From assembly GCA_030621805.1 (NCBI GenBank), contig JAUXGY010000051.1:1-8958 (forward strand): DNA of 8,958 nt. Direction: 5' to 3'. The translations under genes were made by a program, and so were the position numbers. Every line of letters starts with the position of its first letter. Within the stretch, counting starts at the first letter, position 1. Below the pieces are notes generated by a model. It searched no databases. It was not told where the DNA came from and was given only the letters and a program-made list of their open reading frames with translations. Below, piece by piece: positions 4,923-8,958 of the stretch. The stretch comes from Kiritimatiellales bacterium. Its GTDB lineage: Bacteria > Verrucomicrobiota > Kiritimatiellia > Kiritimatiellales > Pontiellaceae.

Positions 4923-6254
4923 ATGGCAACAGAAATACTTATGCCGAGACAGGGACAATCTGTTGAGTCCTGCATCATTATTGAATGGAAAGTAAACGAA
5001 GGTGACGTCGTCACCCAAGGACAAGCACTCTGCGAAGTGGAGACCGACAAAGCCACGTTTGAAGTTGAAGCCACCGCAGCGGGTACCGTCCTCGGCATCT
5101 TCTATCCCGCCGACGCCGATGTAGATGTGCTCAAGGTTATTGCCGCCATCGGAGAACCGGGAGAAGATATTTCGGGGTTGCGCCCCGAAATCTCGGAGGA
5201 CAGCGATCAGAAGACCGAGGACAGCACCCCAACGGAAACAGCTCTGACTATCGAGGCAGAGGTTCCGTCCTCAGCGGTCAGTCTTCCGCCTTCTGGATCA
5301 TTCGTCGGCACATCGCCTCGCGCAAAAAAATTAGCCACTAAAAAAGGAGTGGACGTTTCTAGGATCGCTGGCTCTGGACCAGGGGGTCGTGTAATTGAGC
5401 GTGACGTTGCGGCGGCTCAACCCGGTGCTGTTTCGCCGGCCGCACAGGCGAAGTCGATTGCCGAAGGGCTGGCCGTTCCTTCCGTTGGAAGCGGAATGGG
5501 CGGGCGTGTGCTTGCCGCCGACCTACAGGCAGGAGCATCCATGGACTTTCCGGGCAACGTCATCGAGATTCCGGTTAAGGGTGTACGCAAAGTTGTGGCG
5601 AGCCGTATGCTGGCCTCCCTGCAAAACACGGCACAGCTCACGCTTAATACGTCTGCCGATGCGCGCTCGATTCTGGACTACCGCGCCAAATGCAAGGCCG
5701 CTCCGGAAGAGATCGGCGTTGGCGGCATCAGTATCAATGATGTCGTGCTCTACGCCACCCTCAGGACGTTGGCCGAGTTTCCCGAACTCAACGCGCACTG
5801 GCACGGTACGAAAATTATGCAGTTTGAGCATATTCACCTCGGCTTTGCGGTCGATACTCCGCGCGGCCTGATGGTTCCCGTGATCCGCTACGCCAACCTG
5901 ATGTCGCTCAAGCAGCTCTCCGCCGAAACCAAACGACTGGCGATGGCGTGCATCGAAGGCACGGTTGACCCTGACGCACTGGCGGGAGGAACCTTTACGG
6001 TTACGAACCTCGGTGCGATGGGCATTGAAAGCTTTACGCCCGTATTGAATGCACCGGAGGTGGGAATTTTGGGTATTTGTGCCATCCAGCCCAAGCCGGT
6101 GATGAACGGAAGCGAGGTTGAATTTATTCCGCACATCGGACTTTCACTAACCTTCGATCACTGCGCCGTTGATGGTGCGCCTGCTGCCAAGTTCCTGTCA
6201 GTGATGCGCCAGAAACTGACCGATTTTCAATTTGAACTCACTCTGGAGAAATAA
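4923..6254 (+). CDS. Dihydrolipoamide acyltransferase, E2 of a 2-oxoacid dehydrogenase complex
   Basis: E2 forms the core of the complex, accepts the acyl group on its swinging lipoyl arm and transfers it to CoA. The 443-residue protein has one lipoyl domain (about 1-80) with the modified lysine K43 in EVETDKATF. A flexible Pro/Ser/Glu linker follows (about 84-128). A peripheral-subunit-binding domain comes next at 129-163 (SPRAKKLATKKGV, then GSGPGGRVIERDV). Residues 171-203 look like a second, degenerate copy (SPAAQAKSIAEGLAV, then GSGMGGRVLAADL). The catalytic domain runs from about 212 to the end. It contains FTVTNLGAMGIESFTPVLN and the active-site DHCAVDGA with H413 and D417; the usual form is DHRVVDGA. 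AGGAG at 4911-4915 supports the start. Substrate specificity is not visible: pyruvate is the most likely, acetoin or branched-chain 2-oxoacids are possible. Confidence 0.93.
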   Translation: MATEILMPRQGQSVESCIIIEWKVNEGDVVTQGQALCEVETDKATFEVEATAAGTVLGIFYPADADVDVLKVIAAIGEPGEDISGLRPEISEDSDQKTEDSTPTETALTIEAEVPSSAVSLPPSGSFVGTSPRAKKLATKKGVDVSRIAGSGPGGRVIERDVAAAQPGAVSPAAQAKSIAEGLAVPSVGSGMGGRVLAADLQAGASMDFPGNVIEIPVKGVRKVVASRMLASLQNTAQLTLNTSADARSILDYRAKCKAAPEEIGVGGISINDVVLYATLRTLAEFPELNAHWHGTKIMQFEHIHLGFAVDTPRGLMVPVIRYANLMSLKQLSAETKRLAMACIEGTVDPDALAGGTFTVTNLGAMGIESFTPVLNAPEVGILGICAIQPKPVMNGSEVEFIPHIGLSLTFDHCAVDGAPAAKFLSVMRQKLTDFQFELTLEK

Positions 6255-6257
6255 ATC

Positions 6258-7601
6258 ATGAGCTATGATATTATTATTATTGGAGCGGGGCCGGGCGGCT
6301 ATGAAATGGCTGAGCGAGCCGGGCACAAGGGGTTGAACGTCCTGCTCATTGAAAAATCGAATCTAGGGGGGGTGTGCCTGAACCATGGTTGCATTCCAAC
6401 CAAGACCCTGTTGAATTCCGCCAAACATTATGTCCACGCGAAGGAAGCTCCTGAATTTGGCGTAACCACCGGCGAGGTTAAGTTTGATCTCCGTGTAGCG
6501 ATGGACTGGAAGAAGGAAGTCATCGAAACGCTACGCGGCGGGATTGCCGGCCTGATGAAAAAGAACAAGATCGAAGTGCTGACGGGCGAAGCCAAACTGC
6601 TGGGTTCCGGAAAAGTGGAGGTGGATGGAAAAATCTACGAAGGTACAAATGTGGTGATTGCCACGGGCGGTTCACCATTCGTTCCGCCGATCCCCGGTGT
6701 CGACCAGTCGCATGTGATGACCAGCAAAGAAATTCTGAATGTCGAAAAGATGCCGGAGTCCCTCGTGGTGATTGGCGGCGGCGTGATTGGCATCGAGTTC
6801 GCCAGCTTTTTCAGTAGCCTTGGCGTGAAGGTCAATATCATCGAAATGCTCGACGAAATTATCCCGTTTATGGACGGTGGGCAAGCCAAGCGTTTTCGCG
6901 CTGCCGTGAAAAAGAAGATGGGCTTCAACCTGGGTTGCCGTGTGACGGCGATCAATGGAAACGACGTGAAGTATGTCGATAAAAAGGGCGAGGAAAAATC
7001 GATCAACGCCGACATCGTGCTGATGTCTGTTGGCCGTTCTCCCAACTTGAGTGGAATGGGTTTCGAAGAGGCCGGACTTGACTTCGACCGCACCGGCATC
7101 AAGACCGATGACCAGCAGCGTACCAACCTGCCGAACGTTTTTGCCATTGGCGACGTAACGGGAAAGTCGCAGCTCGCGCACTCCGCCACCCGCATGGGCG
7201 AGGTGGCATTGAATACGATTCTCGGAAAGAAGGATATCTTCCGTACCAATGCCATTCCATGGGCGGTCTACTCGATGCCTGAAATTGCGGGTTGCGGCAT
7301 GACGGAAGAGCAGGCGAAAGAGGCAGGGCACAACGTCGAAACCGCTTCGGCGCCGTTGTTGATGAGTGGTCGCTTCCTTGCCGAAAACGGCAAGCGCGGT
7401 TCGGGGCAGGTCAAGGTCGTCAAGGACGCTGATACCGATGTGCTGCTCGGTGTGCATATGTTCGGCGGCATCTGCTCGGAGATTATTTGGGGCGTAGCCG
7501 CGATGATCGAGTCCGAACTTCGAGTCCAGGATGTGCAGGAGATCGTATTCCCACACCCGACCGTTGGTGAAGTTATTCGCGCAACCATGTTTCAATTTTA
7601 A
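6258..7601 (+). CDS. lpdA: Dihydrolipoyl dehydrogenase (E3)
   Basis: E3 is the flavoprotein that reoxidises the dihydrolipoyl arm of E2 and passes electrons to NAD+. All key features are present in the 447-residue sequence. The N-terminal FAD-binding GAGPGG is at 9-14. The redox disulfide C40/C45 lies in GGVCLNHGCIPTK. The NAD-binding GGGVIG is at 173-178, and the second FAD motif FAIGDV is at 295-300. The C-terminal FPHPTVGE at 431-438 has H433 and E438 of the partner active site in the homodimer. Length is slightly short of the usual 460-480 but nothing catalytic is missing. It starts 3 bp after the E2 stop, and its Shine-Dalgarno GGAG lies inside the end of the E2 gene, so the two are tightly coupled. 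E3 may also serve other lipoyl systems in the cell. Confidence 0.96.
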   Translation: MSYDIIIIGAGPGGYEMAERAGHKGLNVLLIEKSNLGGVCLNHGCIPTKTLLNSAKHYVHAKEAPEFGVTTGEVKFDLRVAMDWKKEVIETLRGGIAGLMKKNKIEVLTGEAKLLGSGKVEVDGKIYEGTNVVIATGGSPFVPPIPGVDQSHVMTSKEILNVEKMPESLVVIGGGVIGIEFASFFSSLGVKVNIIEMLDEIIPFMDGGQAKRFRAAVKKKMGFNLGCRVTAINGNDVKYVDKKGEEKSINADIVLMSVGRSPNLSGMGFEEAGLDFDRTGIKTDDQQRTNLPNVFAIGDVTGKSQLAHSATRMGEVALNTILGKKDIFRTNAIPWAVYSMPEIAGCGMTEEQAKEAGHNVETASAPLLMSGRFLAENGKRGSGQVKVVKDADTDVLLGVHMFGGICSEIIWGVAAMIESELRVQDVQEIVFPHPTVGEVIRATMFQF

Positions 7602-7625
7602 TTAGAATTAATCAGGAGAATTACC

Positions 7626-8958
7626 ATGCCAAAAACACAGAATATTTGTCCTAAGGAAACCCGCACTGCGGGCGAGATTACCTTCAAGCCAATTCCGGTG
7701 ATGCAGTATAAGTCGGACTATAAGACGGAAGAGAAAAAATACGGAAAAGAGCGCCTGATCAAGATGTACTACGACATGCTCATGATTCGCGAGTTTGAGA
7801 CGATGCTGAACCAGATTAAGGTGCAAGGCTCGTACGAGGGAATGGAATATAACCACCCCGGCCCCGCCCACTTATCAATTGGCCAGGAAGCCGCCGCCGT
7901 GGGGCAGGCCGTTAATCTGGATACCGATGACTACATTTTCGGTTCGCACCGTTCGCACGGCGAGATTCTCGCCAAGTGCCTCTCCGCCATCAGCAAGCTC
8001 GACGAGGGCAAACTGACCGAAATCATGGAAGGCTTCTTTGATGGCGCCACGCTGAACGTTGTAAAAGACGGCTCGCACGAAAATATTAAGGACCTAGCCG
8101 AAGATTTCATCCTCTATGGAACGCTCGCGGAAATCTTTGCCCGCCAGACCGGGATCAACAAGGGTCTCGGCGGCTCGATGCACGCCTTCTTTATCCCGTT
8201 CGGATCCATGCCCAACAACGCATTGGTCGGCGGTTCCGGCGATATCTCAGTCGGCGCGGCCATGTTTAAGCTGATTAACCGTAAGCCGGGTATTGTGATT
8301 GCCAACATAGGTGATGCCTCACTGGGTTGTGGACCGGTTTGGGAAGGCTTTTGGATGTCGGCGATGGATCAGTATCGCGAGCTGTGGGACGAAGAATTCG
8401 GCGCCCCGCCCGTTCTGTTCAATATCATGAATAACCACTATGGAATGGGCGGTCAGACCAATGGTGAAACCATGGGCTATGACATGGTCGCTCGGATTGG
8501 CGCGGGTATCAACCCCGACCAGATGCACGCCGAGCGCGTGGATGGCTATAACCCGCTGGCCGTGGCCGATGCCACTGAGCGTCAGAAGAAAACGCTCTTA
8601 AAAGGAAAAGGCCCCGCATTGCTCGATATCGTGACCTACCGCATTTCCGGTCACTCGCCGTCTGATGCTTCCTCCTATCGCTCGAAGGAAGAGATGGAGC
8701 TGTGGGATGCAGCGGACTGCATCAAGGAATTTGGTGACTATCTCATCGAAAACAAAGCGATCACCGAGGCCGAGGCCGAGTCGATGAAAACGGCGGTAAC
8801 CGCCAAGGTTAGCAAGGCCATGAAGCTGGCGATTGATGAAAGCGTTTCTCCCTATTCCGACATCAATCAGATCGAAGGCATGATGTATTCCAACGGAAAG
8901 ATGGAAGCATTTGATGACCGCGAGCCAGAAGTTCTTGAAAAACTCGAAGACAACGCCC
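7626..8958 (+). CDS. ThDP-dependent 2-oxoacid dehydrogenase E1, alpha part (C-terminus beyond window)
   Basis: This is the decarboxylating E1 component; the frame is open from ATG 7626 to the window end, 444 codons without a stop. AGGAG at 7613-7617 supports the start, 24 bp after E3. E1alpha features are clear: GPAHLSIGQEAAAVG (79-93), FGSHRSHGE (105-113), NKGLGGSMH (178-186), the ThDP/Mg segment IANIGDASLG ending in NN at 269-270, and the loop YRISGHSPSDASSYRSKEE (338-356). It departs from ordinary E1alpha of 320-400 residues. There is an N-terminal extension of roughly 40 residues, an extra segment of about 40 residues at 118-163 and about 10 extra residues before NN. The ThDP motif reads GDA rather than GDG. 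Sequence continues at least 80 residues past the loop. No separate E1beta gene precedes it, so it may be an E1alpha-E1beta fusion, or E1beta follows. Substrate is probably pyruvate, but is not proven. Confidence 0.9.
   Translation, partial: MPKTQNICPKETRTAGEITFKPIPVMQYKSDYKTEEKKYGKERLIKMYYDMLMIREFETMLNQIKVQGSYEGMEYNHPGPAHLSIGQEAAAVGQAVNLDTDDYIFGSHRSHGEILAKCLSAISKLDEGKLTEIMEGFFDGATLNVVKDGSHENIKDLAEDFILYGTLAEIFARQTGINKGLGGSMHAFFIPFGSMPNNALVGGSGDISVGAAMFKLINRKPGIVIANIGDASLGCGPVWEGFWMSAMDQYRELWDEEFGAPPVLFNIMNNHYGMGGQTNGETMGYDMVARIGAGINPDQMHAERVDGYNPLAVADATERQKKTLLKGKGPALLDIVTYRISGHSPSDASSYRSKEEMELWDAADCIKEFGDYLIENKAITEAEAESMKTAVTAKVSKAMKLAIDESVSPYSDINQIEGMMYSNGKMEAFDDREPEVLEKLEDNA

Overview
The window looks like chromosomal bacterial DNA of moderate GC with compact genes and clear Shine-Dalgarno sites. 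No gene fixes the taxon. The style of the 2-oxoacid dehydrogenase genes and the repeat-bearing spacers would fit the PVC group (Kiritimatiellota, Lentisphaerota or Verrucomicrobiota), but this is a guess from general resemblance, not a measurement.

Left part (1-1934, all on the minus strand): a type IV toxin-antitoxin / abortive-infection pair of the AbiE kind. The abiEi-type antitoxin gene (996-1778) overlaps the abiEii-type nucleotidyltransferase toxin gene (92-1003) by 8 bp. Only 11 bp further on a third gene of coiled-coil character starts and runs off the left edge (1-80). Upstream of abiEi are a possible 44-codon ORF with a good Shine-Dalgarno site, a possible promoter, several GAATGG/CCATTC repeats and a duplicated 28-29 bp element.

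Middle (1935-2984): a non-coding stretch with a strong plus-strand terminator that has no visible gene in front of it (2111-2145). A near-consensus promoter (2244-2272) drives a complete tRNA-Leu(CAG) gene with encoded CCA (2288-2374). Convergent to it is queF (2398-2814, minus), the preQ0 reductase of queuosine synthesis. queF and a rhomboid protease gene are divergent and share a 171 bp spacer with a candidate promoter for each.

Right part (2986-8958, plus strand): the rhomboid protease gene (2986-3771), a 373 bp spacer, then a compact operon: a DeoR-family regulator (4145-4903, TTG start), an E2 acyltransferase (4923-6254), an E3 dihydrolipoyl dehydrogenase (6258-7601) and an E1 thiamine-diphosphate dehydrogenase (7626 to beyond the right edge). 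Together these encode a pyruvate-dehydrogenase-type complex: E1 decarboxylates the 2-oxoacid and acetylates the lipoyl group of E2, E2 passes the acyl group to CoA, and E3 reoxidises the lipoyl group with NAD+. The order E2-E3-E1 behind a DeoR regulator is not the common E1alpha-E1beta-E2-E3 order. E2 carries what looks like a second, degenerate E3/E1-binding domain. E1 has extra segments, an altered GDG motif and an open C-terminus that may lead into an E1beta domain.

Most of the window is recognisable biology and I see no convincing wholly new system. The points most worth a second look are the unusual E1/E2 architecture, the third gene after the AbiE pair, and the repeat-rich spacer upstream of AbiE with its orphan terminator.
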